NCBI GenBank assembly: GCA_945860375.1 | Contig: CAMAQR010000020.1 | Location: 1 to 63,859, forward strand | DNA: 63,859 bases | Origin: Pseudorhodobacter antarcticus | GTDB taxonomy: Bacteria; Pseudomonadota; Alphaproteobacteria; Rhodobacterales; Rhodobacteraceae | Direction: 5' to 3' | Part shown: positions 44,725 to 52,915 of the stretch, piece by piece | How positions within the stretch are numbered: position 1 is the stretch's first letter | How the letters are laid out: each line of letters opens with the position of its first letter | Translations under genes and position numbers: made by a program | Notes under the pieces: generated by a model | Seen by the model: only the letters and a program-made list of their open reading frames with translations | The model's database searches: none | Told to the model about the DNA's origin: nothing

Positions 44725-46010
44725 GACGCAACCCGAGCCACGAAGTCCTGCAAGTGGCGGGTGTAGGCGTCTGCACCCTCAACATTGCAGACATGGCCGA
44801 CCCCGGCAATCACCTCAAAGCGCACGTCCGGGGTTTTGGAGGCATCAAAGATCCGCTCGGCAACACTTCGGATTTCCGATGGCGGCGCAAGGCGGTCATG
44901 CTCTCCGGTCATCATCAGCACCGGCATGGTCAGGGCGGCAAAATCAAACCGTTCCAGCGGGTTGGTGAAACAGACCAGAGCATCGCGGTAGGTGGCCGCC
45001 GGGATGGCCGACATCGAGGTCAGCAGTTCCGCCCGCACGGCGGCGTTTGCATCTGGTCCGGCAATGACATTCACCACCACGGGCGCGAAATCGGCGGGGA
45101 CCTGGCCCGCGTTCAACGGCACCTCGCGGCTGACCCGAAACGCCTCACGCTCGGATGCGCCGGCCTCTGACATCCCGGTGCAACCGCCCGACAGCACCAG
45201 ACCGGCCAGCATTTCCGGGTGGCGCATGGCGAAAGAGGTGGCGATCCACGAGCCATAGGACAGCCCGACAAGGATCAACCGATCCGCGCCCAACACAGCC
45301 GCCACCCGCAGAATGTCGTCGCAGTAATCATCCACGGTGGATTGGTTTTGCCCCAAGGTGCTGCCGCCATAGCCGCGCAGGTCCAGCGCCGCGGCCTGCA
45401 CCTGATGCCCGATCACGCCCAGTTGCGCCTGCCAATTGCTGCGTGCCCCGCCGATGCCGTGCAAAAACAGGCACAGCGGTCCCGGCTTGGGCGGCGTGAC
45501 GTCGAGGGCCAGCCGTGGCAGATCGTCGATCCGCAAGCTGTGGGTGGCCACCGGGGCCAGCGCGGATTGCGGCGTTGGCGTCGCTGCACCTGTCTCGGCC
45601 ACAGCCGCAAGGGCAGCCACAGCCTCTTTGAAAATCGCCTCGGTGCCCGCCGCAATCGCCGCAGCCCGTGCCATCGGGGCGGTCAGATCGGCATTCATCT
45701 GAATTACGCTGCCCTTTTCCGACTTTGAGACGCTGAGGCGGGCGTTATACCGCTCTACCCCCTCGATGCCCTCAATATGGGTGTAGGCCAGCGTACGATC
45801 GGTGTCGCTGAACCAGGTCAGGCGTTCCCGGTAGGTCTTGCCCTCACCCTTGGCCGTGAAGGCGCGGATCAGGTGGCCTGCCGCGTCGCGCTCGGCCTGC
45901 ATGGTGGCCAGCGCCGGATGCCACAGCCCACAAAAGTCGCGGGCAATGGCCCAAACCGCCTCGGGCGGGGCCGTCGAAAACCCGATCACCTGCACCTTTT
46001 CGCGCGCCAT
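44721..46010 (-). CDS. SRPBCC domain fused to alpha/beta hydrolase
   Basis: Two-domain protein of 429 residues. Residues ~1-140 are an SRPBCC/polyketide-cyclase-like ligand-binding domain (GFSTAPPEAVWAIARDFCGLWHP, RLTWFSDTDRTLAYTHIEG). Residues ~165-429 are an alpha/beta hydrolase: FLHGIGGARSNW (oxyanion hole), nucleophile Ser in GLSYGSW, acid in GEHDRLAPP and His in GVGHVCNVEG. Hydrolases beside NicX-type dioxygenases can be N-formylmaleamate deformylases, so a role on a ring-opened product is plausible. The SRPBCC part may bind the hydrophobic substrate. I know of no characterised fusion of this kind. Confidence 0.87.
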   Translation of the reverse strand: MAREKVQVIGFSTAPPEAVWAIARDFCGLWHPALATMQAERDAAGHLIRAFTAKGEGKTYRERLTWFSDTDRTLAYTHIEGIEGVERYNARLSVSKSEKGSVIQMNADLTAPMARAAAIAAGTEAIFKEAVAALAAVAETGAATPTPQSALAPVATHSLRIDDLPRLALDVTPPKPGPLCLFLHGIGGARSNWQAQLGVIGHQVQAAALDLRGYGGSTLGQNQSTVDDYCDDILRVAAVLGADRLILVGLSYGSWIATSFAMRHPEMLAGLVLSGGCTGMSEAGASEREAFRVSREVPLNAGQVPADFAPVVVNVIAGPDANAAVRAELLTSMSAIPAATYRDALVCFTNPLERFDFAALTMPVLMMTGEHDRLAPPSEIRSVAERIFDASKTPDVRFEVIAGVGHVCNVEGADAYTRHLQDFVARVAS

Positions 46011-46013
46011 GAT

Positions 46014-47324
46014 TCAGCGCAGCCCCTTCAACGTGCCGCCCGTGCCGCGCCACAAGGACGAGCGCGCGCCATCGAGGTCGCCCGGAGCGTTTTCCAGCTC
46101 TTCAGGATCATAAAGCGTCAGGACTGACAGATAATCTTCCATAATTTCAGAGGTATAGGGCAGCATCAACGCCCCGCAGCGGCTATCGCGGTACATCCGT
46201 TCCAAGGGCATCGATTTCAGCATGGACTGGCCGCCACAGGTGCGGATCGCCATGGCGGCGATTTCCTGCACGCCTTCCATCACATTGTACTGCGCTGCAT
46301 ACATGCGCAACACCTGCGCCTTGGACGGCATGCCCTGCGCCTCCATGAACACCTGCCACCACAGCGCCCGCATCGAGGCCAGCCGCGCGAACATCTTGCC
46401 GACGGCGATGCGTTTGGTGCCGAACATGCGCCGGTCAGCGGCAGGTTGACCCGCCACTTCACCACGCAGATAGGCCACGGTGAAATCATAGGCTCCCTGC
46501 GCCACCCCCATATAGGTGGGCGAAAGGGTGGCCATCATATGCGGCCAATGCGGCAGGGTCTTGATGAACAAGCCCTTGGGCATCATCAGATCGTCTTCGG
46601 AAACGAACACATCCTTCAGCACCAGATCGCGCGAATTGGTGCCGCGCATGCCCAGCGGGTCCCATGAGCCTTGCACATGCAAACCGGGAGCTTCCTTTGG
46701 CACCACAAAGATCATCGTGTCCTCGTGGCGCGGTTCCACGCCGTCAAACACCTCGGTGCAGACGATCGAATAATAGTCGCAATACCCCGCCAAGGACGCG
46801 AATTTCTTGAAGCCGTTGACCAGCCAGCCGCCCTTTACCCGGCGGCATTGGGTTTGCGCGGGCTTCGATGTCCAATTCTGACCAGCCTCGGAAATCGGCT
46901 GCGAGTAGATGCCTTGTTCCGCCACCGCGCGACGGAACTGGCGTTCGCGCAAAGGCGCAAAGGCGGCGCGGTCGGCATTGGTCAGATGCGGCAGTTCGTA
47001 CATGAACCGGCACCACATCATGGATGAGTTGTGCATGTTGAAGGTCAACGCGGTGGCACCGCAGTATTTGCCGATCTCGGCCCCGACCATGGCGTATTCG
47101 CCGAGGGAAAACCCGTGGCCACCATATTCCACCGGAACCGTCAGGGTCAGATAGCCCAACGCCGCCAAGTCCTTGTAGTTCTGCACCGGAAAGCTGGCAT
47201 CGGTGTCGATGGCCACCGACCTTTCGGCAAAGACCGGGCCCAGTTCGTTGATCTTGTCCAGCACCGCCAAAACTTCGGGGCGGATGCGCGACAGGTCATA
47301 ATAGTCTGCGGGGCTGCTCATCAT
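46014..47324 (-). CDS. Acyl-CoA-dehydrogenase-fold flavoprotein, possibly a monooxygenase
   Basis: 436 residues with the three-domain ACAD layout: helical N-domain ending YGGHGFSLGEYAMVGAEIG, beta domain (GGWLVNGFKKFASLAGYCDYY, MRGTNSRDL), C-terminal helical domain (AAMAIRTCGGQ, LERMYRDSRCG). In acyl-CoA dehydrogenases the base Glu lies in YEGTxEI; here the aligned stretch is LPYTSEI, with Pro at that place. So it is probably not a dehydrogenase but a group D flavin monooxygenase or related oxidase, using FMNH2 from a flavin reductase of the cluster. A second ATG at 47321 is equally likely. It sits between nicX and the hydrolase fusion. Confidence 0.8.
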   Translation of the reverse strand: MMSSPADYYDLSRIRPEVLAVLDKINELGPVFAERSVAIDTDASFPVQNYKDLAALGYLTLTVPVEYGGHGFSLGEYAMVGAEIGKYCGATALTFNMHNSSMMWCRFMYELPHLTNADRAAFAPLRERQFRRAVAEQGIYSQPISEAGQNWTSKPAQTQCRRVKGGWLVNGFKKFASLAGYCDYYSIVCTEVFDGVEPRHEDTMIFVVPKEAPGLHVQGSWDPLGMRGTNSRDLVLKDVFVSEDDLMMPKGLFIKTLPHWPHMMATLSPTYMGVAQGAYDFTVAYLRGEVAGQPAADRRMFGTKRIAVGKMFARLASMRALWWQVFMEAQGMPSKAQVLRMYAAQYNVMEGVQEIAAMAIRTCGGQSMLKSMPLERMYRDSRCGALMLPYTSEIMEDYLSVLTLYDPEELENAPGDLDGARSSLWRGTGGTLKGLR

Positions 47325-47339
47325 CGGTCCTTTCAGGGT

Positions 47340-48392
47340 TCAGTGGGCCAGATCGCCCTGCAACACGCCGTCCTTGACAACCACTTGGCCGTCCAGAGCG
47401 ATGGTGCAGTTGCGCATCGGCAAGTCGAAATGGCCAAGCGTGTAGCGCCCGGCGTATTGGTTGGCGCCCGTCGACCACAGGAATGATCCGGCAAGGGCGC
47501 GAAATTCGACCGCCTGCATGTCGCGTTTGTCATACATCGCCGCCGACACCCATTGCGCGCCGGGGTTCATGCCCCAGCCGACGTGGCTCATGCCGTAAGC
47601 GTTGCGGTCGTTCCATGCGGCCATGTATTCGCGTAAGTGCAGGGCGTCGATGCCACCGCCCTTGATGGCGGTGACGAAATCATTCTCGATGGTAAAGTCG
47701 ATCTGGCTGGTCAGCGCGGTCTTGAAGGTCAGGTTCATATCCCCCACACCCATGACAATGCGCCCGTTGACCGCGTCCTTGCCCGGAAACGCCAGACACA
47801 GCCCCCCCGGCCAATGCGCCACAGACCCCGGCGTGGTGCCAAATCCGGCGGTTCCCCCACAGGGCGCGTTGCGCAGATCAACGGTCAGATCGGTGCCGAT
47901 GGCGGAGGTCACCCGCATTTCCGACGCCGCGCGCAACATCTGGATGCCCAGTTGCACGCGGGGGCCGTGTTCGGCCTTTGGTTCGGTCCGCTCCAGAATC
48001 TCTGGGTGTTCATTGGTGATCACGAACAGCCGCGCACGACCTGCCTCTTCAATTTCCGGCCATTCAGGAGCGTGGATCAAGCCTTCGACGGTGCAATCCA
48101 CCACCACATCGACCCGCTTCAACGCCTCGATCACCGCGCGGTTGCCTTGCAGCGCCCAACTTGTGCCGGTGGACTTCACCGGAACCGGCGCGGTTTGCGG
48201 CGGGGTGGGCATCCGGATCATGCAGAAATCAGCGCCGAGGTCATAAAGCGCCAGTTCCGCCAGATGCACCAGAACCGGGCGCGACTGAGTTTCATGGACC
48301 AGCGCGACCTGAGTGCCAGTGGTGATGCCATTCAGCGCCAGAACCCTACGAAAACTGGCCAGCCATTTGCCCTCTACCCGTTCTTGCAGCAT
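47340..48392 (-). CDS. nicX: NicX-like 2,5-dihydroxypyridine 5,6-dioxygenase
   Basis: Non-heme iron ring-cleaving enzyme of the aminopeptidase-T-like fold, converting 2,5-dihydroxypyridine to N-formylmaleamate in nicotinate breakdown. The 350 residues match Pseudomonas NicX in length and landmarks: HWPGGLCLAFPGKDAVNG, a GVGDMNLTFK stretch, YGMSHVGWGMNPGAQW, GSFLWSTGANQ and GHFDLPMRNC. The iron ligands of the family (two His and one Asp) correspond to about His270, His321 and Asp323 and are all present. It is the first gene of its operon, behind AAGGGGAAG and the palindromic operator. The exact ring substrate may differ from 2,5-dihydroxypyridine. Confidence 0.82.
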   Translation of the reverse strand: MLQERVEGKWLASFRRVLALNGITTGTQVALVHETQSRPVLVHLAELALYDLGADFCMIRMPTPPQTAPVPVKSTGTSWALQGNRAVIEALKRVDVVVDCTVEGLIHAPEWPEIEEAGRARLFVITNEHPEILERTEPKAEHGPRVQLGIQMLRAASEMRVTSAIGTDLTVDLRNAPCGGTAGFGTTPGSVAHWPGGLCLAFPGKDAVNGRIVMGVGDMNLTFKTALTSQIDFTIENDFVTAIKGGGIDALHLREYMAAWNDRNAYGMSHVGWGMNPGAQWVSAAMYDKRDMQAVEFRALAGSFLWSTGANQYAGRYTLGHFDLPMRNCTIALDGQVVVKDGVLQGDLAH

Positions 48393-48426
48393 CGGCTTCC
48401 CCTTTGCGATTCGCGCTTGGCAAAAT

Positions 48427-48505
48427 CTTTACTCTCGGGTTAAGCTTTTACTCGGGGCGTGAGTCTGTCAACATTATTTTCGAAAATCTTGCATTTGTCG
48501 AAAAT
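48427..48505 (-). promoter_or_regulatory. Control region of the nicX operon with ATTTTCGAAAAT operator
   Basis: The perfect palindrome ATTTTCGAAAAT lies at 48476-48487. A degenerate second copy ATTTGTCGAAAAT is at 48493-48505. The flanking bases make TATTTTCGAAAATC, the reverse complement of the 14-mer at 52161-52174 before the GntR gene. A loose direct repeat CTTTACTC / CTTTTACTC (48427-48452) lies closer to the nicX start. Confidence 0.65.
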
Positions 48506-48509
48506 CAAG

Positions 48510-49127
48510 CTATCGCTTGGCCCAAGTCGGACGTTGCAGCTGAAACGTGTCATGGCTGCGTACATAGTCCGACCCATAGGACCGCGCGACCAGATCAAGC
48601 GCCGGGGTGTCGATATGCGCGCGGTCGGCGTCCAGCACAAAGCGGTCGTCGACATGAACCGCGATCACCAGCCCAATCACGACCAATTGCCCCGGACCAG
48701 TTTCCACCGTGGTATGAGTGCGACATTCAAAGGCCACCGGGCTGTCGGTGATCCGGGGCGGTTTGACATGTACCGAAGCGGTGGTGGCAAGCCCCGCCAA
48801 CACCAGTTCATCCACCCCGCGCGGCGCGTCGATCGAGGTCAGATTGGCCGCCGCCGCCAGCCGTTCGGGTACCAGATTGACCACAAATTCGCCGGTGTCC
48901 AGAATGTTGCGCGCAGAGTCCTTGAACCCGCGCGCCGGGTCGGCCTGCATGCCCAATGCGATGGTCGGCGGTGCCGATCCCATGACGTTGAAGAACGAAT
49001 AGGGGGCCGCGTTCACCGCCCCCGCCGCGTCTTGCGTCACCACCCAAGCGATTGGGCGTGGCATCACGGTGGCGGCCAAAAGCTTATAGGCGATGGGCGT
49101 CGCGACCTGATCCAGATCCCAACGCAT
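48510..49127 (-). CDS. Flavin reductase-like domain protein (split barrel)
   Basis: 205 residues of the flavin reductase/DIM6-NtaB group: LAATVMPRPIAWVVTQDAAGAVNAAPYSFFNVMGS, then NILDTGEFVVNLV. It differs from the HpaC-like protein at 42195, so the cluster has two reductase-type genes. The ATG at 49127 overlaps the nitrilase stop by one base (TGATG); a TTG one codon upstream is possible. It is the last gene of the gene set starting at 52100. Confidence 0.85.
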   Translation of the reverse strand: MRWDLDQVATPIAYKLLAATVMPRPIAWVVTQDAAGAVNAAPYSFFNVMGSAPPTIALGMQADPARGFKDSARNILDTGEFVVNLVPERLAAAANLTSIDAPRGVDELVLAGLATTASVHVKPPRITDSPVAFECRTHTTVETGPGQLVVIGLVIAVHVDDRFVLDADRAHIDTPALDLVARSYGSDYVRSHDTFQLQRPTWAKR

Positions 49128-50050
49128 CAAACTTCCTGCACAGCGCGTTTGGCCTTCGTATCCACCAGCAATTGGAACACATCGGGGCGGGCATAGTGGC
49201 CCGTGACATCGAAATCATACTTGGCCCGCATCACCTCATCAGGATCAATCTGCGCGTAAAGGATGGTTTCGCCCGAAAAATCTGGCCCGGCCAAAATCTT
49301 GCCCAACGGCCCGACAATCGCCGATCCGCCGCGCATCATCACCGTTGCCGGATCATCGCCCAAAGCACTTTCATGATCCGGGCCATAGGCGGCGCGGGTG
49401 ATGTATTGGCAGGCAGTGAACACAAACGTCCGCCCCTCTTGCGCGATGTGCTGCATGGTCGGCAACCAAGTGTCGCGGTCATCCGCCGTGGGCGCGCAAT
49501 AGAGGCTAACGCCCTGATGATACATGTGCATCCGCAGCGCGGGCATGTAGTTTTCCCAGCAGATCACCGCGCCGATGGTGCCCAGATCGGTCTTGAACAC
49601 TGGCAGCGTCGACCCATCGCCAAAGCCCCAGATCAGCCGTTCCGCCGCCGTCGGCATCAGTTTGCGATGCTTGCCGACCAAACCTTTGTCGCCGTCGAAA
49701 TACAGCGCCGTGCAATAGACCGTCGCGCCGTCCCGTTCGATCACCCCCACCACGGCGAAGGCCCCGGTGTCACGCGTGGCCTCGGCCAGCACCGCCACCT
49801 CTGGCCCGTCCAGATCAATCGCCGCCGCGTGATAGCGGGCAAAGGCGGCGCGGCCCTCGGGTTTGCGCATGCCTATCGGCGCACCAAAGCTGGCCCCCTT
49901 AGGATAGCCGCCGATCAGCGCCTCGGGGAACACCACCAGCCGCGCCCCCTGCCCCGCCGCCTGCCGCAGTTTGGCGGCGGCGGCGTGCGCGGTGGCCAGC
50001 GAGTCGCTGGGGTTTGACGCCATCTGGACGACAGCTGCGATGAAAGTCAT
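49127..50050 (-). CDS. Nitrilase (branch 1, nitrile aminohydrolase type)
   Basis: Hydrolyses a nitrile to the carboxylic acid and ammonia, 307 residues. The Glu-Lys-Cys triad is intact: Glu43 in VVFPEALIGGYPKG, Lys130 in HRKLMPTAAER and Cys164 in VICWENYMPALR. HRKLMPT with CWEN is typical of true nitrilases rather than amidases. The start at 50050 follows CGGAG; about 60 upstream codons are not family-like. Placed in an aromatic ring-cleavage cluster it suggests an aromatic or heteroaromatic nitrile as an entry compound, which is inference. Confidence 0.9.
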   Translation of the reverse strand: MTFIAAVVQMASNPSDSLATAHAAAAKLRQAAGQGARLVVFPEALIGGYPKGASFGAPIGMRKPEGRAAFARYHAAAIDLDGPEVAVLAEATRDTGAFAVVGVIERDGATVYCTALYFDGDKGLVGKHRKLMPTAAERLIWGFGDGSTLPVFKTDLGTIGAVICWENYMPALRMHMYHQGVSLYCAPTADDRDTWLPTMQHIAQEGRTFVFTACQYITRAAYGPDHESALGDDPATVMMRGGSAIVGPLGKILAGPDFSGETILYAQIDPDEVMRAKYDFDVTGHYARPDVFQLLVDTKAKRAVQEV

Positions 50051-50054
50051 GGGT

Positions 50055-50972
50055 TTACTCCGGGGTGGCGTCGACAATGGAATGGCGCAAGGTGCCAATA
50101 CCCTCCACCGTAGCCACCAGAACATCGCCCGGCCACATCCATTCTTGCGGTGTGCGACCAGCGCCGACCCCGGCCGGCGTTCCGCTGGCGATGATGTCAC
50201 CAGGTTCCAGCGTGATGCCTTGGCACAGATCGGCAATCAGCTCATCGACCTTGAACAGCATCATCGCGGTGTTGGATCGCTGCTTTTCCACCCCGTTCAG
50301 CGTCAGCCACAGGTCCAGCACCTGCGGATCGGGGATCTCATCGGCGGTGACGATACATGGCCCCATCGGGCAAAAGGTATCTTGCCCTTTGGAGTAAATC
50401 CACTGCCCTGCGCGCCTGCAATCGCGGGCCGAAATGTCGATCAGAACGGTATAGCCAAACACATGTTTCAACGCATCGCTGCGGGAAACACGGCGGGCGG
50501 TGGTGCCGATGATGACGCCCAGTTCCACCTCCCAATCCAGTTGCTTGGTGATGTTCTTGTTGTGCGCGATCGGGGCGTTTGGCCCGATCACCGAGGTTGG
50601 CGGTTTGGAGAAGATCACCGGCTGTTTCGGCAAGGCCGCATCGGTGTCCAAGGCCGCCGCACTTTCGGCAACGTGGTCAAGGTAGTTCAAACCGATGCCA
50701 AAGACATTCTTGCGCGGCCGTGGAATCGGGGCCAGCAGGGTGACATTGGCCAGCGCTGTGGCGGTGCCAATCGGCATTGTCCCCGCCCGCGCGATCAAAG
50801 CCGCCAGCGCCGCCAGTCCGGGTTGCCCGGCATCAATCAGGCCCAACATGCTGTCGGGGATCGGCTCGCCATATGCCTCACCCAACAGGGCGGCATCCAC
50901 CACCAGATCACCGACGATCACGCCCAGTCGGGCCGCGCCTTCGACCGTGGCGCGATAGGTCACAAGTTTCAT
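50055..50972 (-). CDS. FAH-family hydrolase, possible fumarylpyruvate or acylpyruvate hydrolase
   Basis: 305 residues of the fumarylacetoacetate hydrolase family: FGIGLNYLDHVAES, metal-binding acidic motif WEVELGVIIGTTARRV, the region SKGQDTFCPMGPCIV, and GDIIASGTPAGVGAG. With a gentisate-type dioxygenase next to it, hydrolysis or isomerisation of the ring-fission acylpyruvate is the obvious role. It is nine bases after the cupin dioxygenase gene and four before the nitrilase gene. Confidence 0.88.
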   Translation of the reverse strand: MKLVTYRATVEGAARLGVIVGDLVVDAALLGEAYGEPIPDSMLGLIDAGQPGLAALAALIARAGTMPIGTATALANVTLLAPIPRPRKNVFGIGLNYLDHVAESAAALDTDAALPKQPVIFSKPPTSVIGPNAPIAHNKNITKQLDWEVELGVIIGTTARRVSRSDALKHVFGYTVLIDISARDCRRAGQWIYSKGQDTFCPMGPCIVTADEIPDPQVLDLWLTLNGVEKQRSNTAMMLFKVDELIADLCQGITLEPGDIIASGTPAGVGAGRTPQEWMWPGDVLVATVEGIGTLRHSIVDATPE

Positions 50973-50981
50973 ATTCTATCC

Positions 50982-52100
50982 TTATAGAAGCGGCTGATGG
51001 CCGTTATTGTCTTCAAACGCCTGTTCCCGGTACAGGCCCAATGCCCGCATCACCGGAATATCCGACAGGCAGAACAGCACCGCATCTTCGGTGTCCGAAG
51101 CATTGGCATGTTCATGCCAGGCCCATGACGGCACACAGAAAATGTCCCGTTCAGACCAATCATAGCGCGCACCGTCGATGATGGAATACCCTGCCCCCTT
51201 GGCGCAGTGATAAAGATAACTGCCGGTGTGGCGGTGCGCCTTTGTGTGTTCCCCAGGGCGTAGCATCTGCATCGAGGCCCCCATGGTTGGCATCACCGGG
51301 CCGTTCGTCACCGGGTTCACATATTCCAGCAAGATGCCATCAAAGGGCGAGCCGTCGCTGCTGGTCGCGTAGGTCTGCAACGCGGTGTAGGTTGGCCCCC
51401 ATTCATATTTGAACATCGGACTGTAGGGCTTGGACCAATCCGCCGTCGGACGCAGGCCGGGGTTGCCCCAGGTTTTGGTCATGTCATCGACCGCAAAGGC
51501 CACCGGTTCGGTGCCATTGGGATGCACCTCATAGAAATTCGCCTCCATCGCATTGACGAAGGGAATGTCCAGACCGTCTTGCCAGATACAGGGCGTGCCG
51601 TCCGGTTCCACGGCATGTTCGTGCCAGGTGCCGTTCGGCGTCAGCACAAAATCGTTGCGCCCCAAGGTCATCTTGTGGCCGTCGACCACTGTGTAGGCCC
51701 CCGTCCCCTCCATGATAAAGCGCACAGCGCTGGCGGAATGGCGGTGCGCGCCGGCCTTTTCGCCGGGATTCATCACCTGCAAACCGGCATAAAGCCAGCC
51801 CACCGCCGCAGAGACATCCTGCCGCCCCGGATTGTTCAGGTAGATCACCCGCCGCCCGGCTTTTTCGGGCGTTACCAGTTGCACCGACCGCAAGACATGC
51901 TCACGCAGGTCCTTGTAGCGCCACACCACTGGCACCGATTGCGATTTTGGCTGCCAGGGTTCGATCTTGTTGGCCACCGTCCACAAAGCGCCTGCGTCAA
52001 ACTTCGCAAGGTCGTCGTAATAGGCCAGCAGTTCCGGCGTGTCTTCCACATTGGCCCGCCCGGCAACGTCTTCGCGGTGGTTCTCATGGGCTCGGGTCAT
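50982..52100 (-). CDS. Gentisate 1,2-dioxygenase-like bicupin
   Basis: Bicupin Fe(II) dioxygenase, 372 residues, of the gentisate/salicylate/1-hydroxy-2-naphthoate dioxygenase family. Both cupins keep an H-R-H motif: N-terminal GAHRHSASAVRFIMEGTGAY with NDFVLTPNGTWHEH, and C-terminal KAHRHTGSYLYHCAKGAGYS with RDIFCVPSWAWHEH. It would open a para-dihydroxylated or salicylate-type ring between carboxylated and hydroxylated carbons. First gene of the set cupin-FAH-nitrilase-reductase, divergent from the GntR regulator. The precise substrate cannot be read from the sequence. Confidence 0.85.
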   Translation of the reverse strand: MTRAHENHREDVAGRANVEDTPELLAYYDDLAKFDAGALWTVANKIEPWQPKSQSVPVVWRYKDLREHVLRSVQLVTPEKAGRRVIYLNNPGRQDVSAAVGWLYAGLQVMNPGEKAGAHRHSASAVRFIMEGTGAYTVVDGHKMTLGRNDFVLTPNGTWHEHAVEPDGTPCIWQDGLDIPFVNAMEANFYEVHPNGTEPVAFAVDDMTKTWGNPGLRPTADWSKPYSPMFKYEWGPTYTALQTYATSSDGSPFDGILLEYVNPVTNGPVMPTMGASMQMLRPGEHTKAHRHTGSYLYHCAKGAGYSIIDGARYDWSERDIFCVPSWAWHEHANASDTEDAVLFCLSDIPVMRALGLYREQAFEDNNGHQPLL

Positions 52101-52160
52101 CGCCAGACTCCTTTGGGGTGCTCACAAAGCATGAGGGGCAGCATAATCGAAAGCAAGATG

Positions 52161-52174
52161 GATTTTCGAAAATA
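52161..52174. promoter_or_regulatory. Palindromic operator GATTTTCGAAAATA
   Basis: The core ATTTTCGAAAAT at 52162-52173 is a perfect 12-bp palindrome in the 133-base region between the divergent cupin dioxygenase and GntR genes. The same 14-mer occurs inverted before nicX at 48475-48488. A short palindrome of this size suits FadR-type GntR regulators. Confidence 0.7.
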
Positions 52175-52233
52175 TGGAAATTGCAAGATCACTAACGCCG
52201 CTCCATAAGGAAGCATAGCAGGAGATGCCCCGC

Positions 52234-52893
52234 ATGACGCTGTCCGAAAAAGCCTATCTCGCCATCCGGCGCGACATTATCAAAGGCGTGCTCAGCGCAG
52301 GTCAACCTTTGCGCATGGCCGATCTCAGCGCCCGCTATGACATGGGGTTTTCACCGCTGCGCGAGGCACTGAGCCGCCTTCAGGTGGAACGGCTGGTGCT
52401 GGCCGAGGCGCTGCGCGGCTTTCGCGTCGCCCCGCTGTCGGTGGAGGAGATGCAAGATGCCGTCAGCACCCGCATCCTGCTGGAAAGTGACGCGCTGCGT
52501 TTGTCGATCGAATATGGAGATGATGATTGGTCGGCAACCATCGTGGCGACGCTTTACGCGCTAAAGCTGCAGGTGGACCGCGCGGCAGCCAGCACAATCG
52601 ACGTCTGGGACATTGAACAGCGCCACTATGCCTTTCACCGCGCCCTGCTTTCGGCGTGCCGGTCGCCATGGCGGCTGGAATTCTTCGAGCGGCTATATGC
52701 GGCCACCGAACGCTACCGCATTCCAGTTCTGAACGGCGCCAAAATGCCCCATGGACGCGACATTCAAGCCGAACACGGCGCTCTGGCCGATGCGGTGCTG
52801 GCGCGTGACGCAGAGGCTGCGGTGCGCCTGCTGGCGGAACATTACACCAAAACCGCAGTGACGATCCGTGCCCGAATGGACAGCGCCGCCTGA
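52234..52893 (+). CDS. GntR-family (FCD domain) regulator
   Basis: FadR-subfamily regulator. N-terminal winged helix: LSEKAYLAIRRDIIKGVLSAGQPL, LSARYDMGFSPLREALSRL and the wing ALRGFRVAPLS. The C-terminal FCD domain has the metal-binding-type positions (ESDALR, FHRALLSAC, EHGALADAVLARD, LLAEHYTKT). The ATG at 52234 is nine bases after AGGAG; an ATG at 52225 is too close to that site. Its 219 residues are normal. Divergent from the dioxygenase genes with a palindrome between, it is the obvious regulator of both leftward gene sets. Confidence 0.9.
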   Translation: MTLSEKAYLAIRRDIIKGVLSAGQPLRMADLSARYDMGFSPLREALSRLQVERLVLAEALRGFRVAPLSVEEMQDAVSTRILLESDALRLSIEYGDDDWSATIVATLYALKLQVDRAAASTIDVWDIEQRHYAFHRALLSACRSPWRLEFFERLYAATERYRIPVLNGAKMPHGRDIQAEHGALADAVLARDAEAAVRLLAEHYTKTAVTIRARMDSAA

Positions 52894-52915
52894 ACCTCGG
52901 TGCCGCCGGGGCTTC

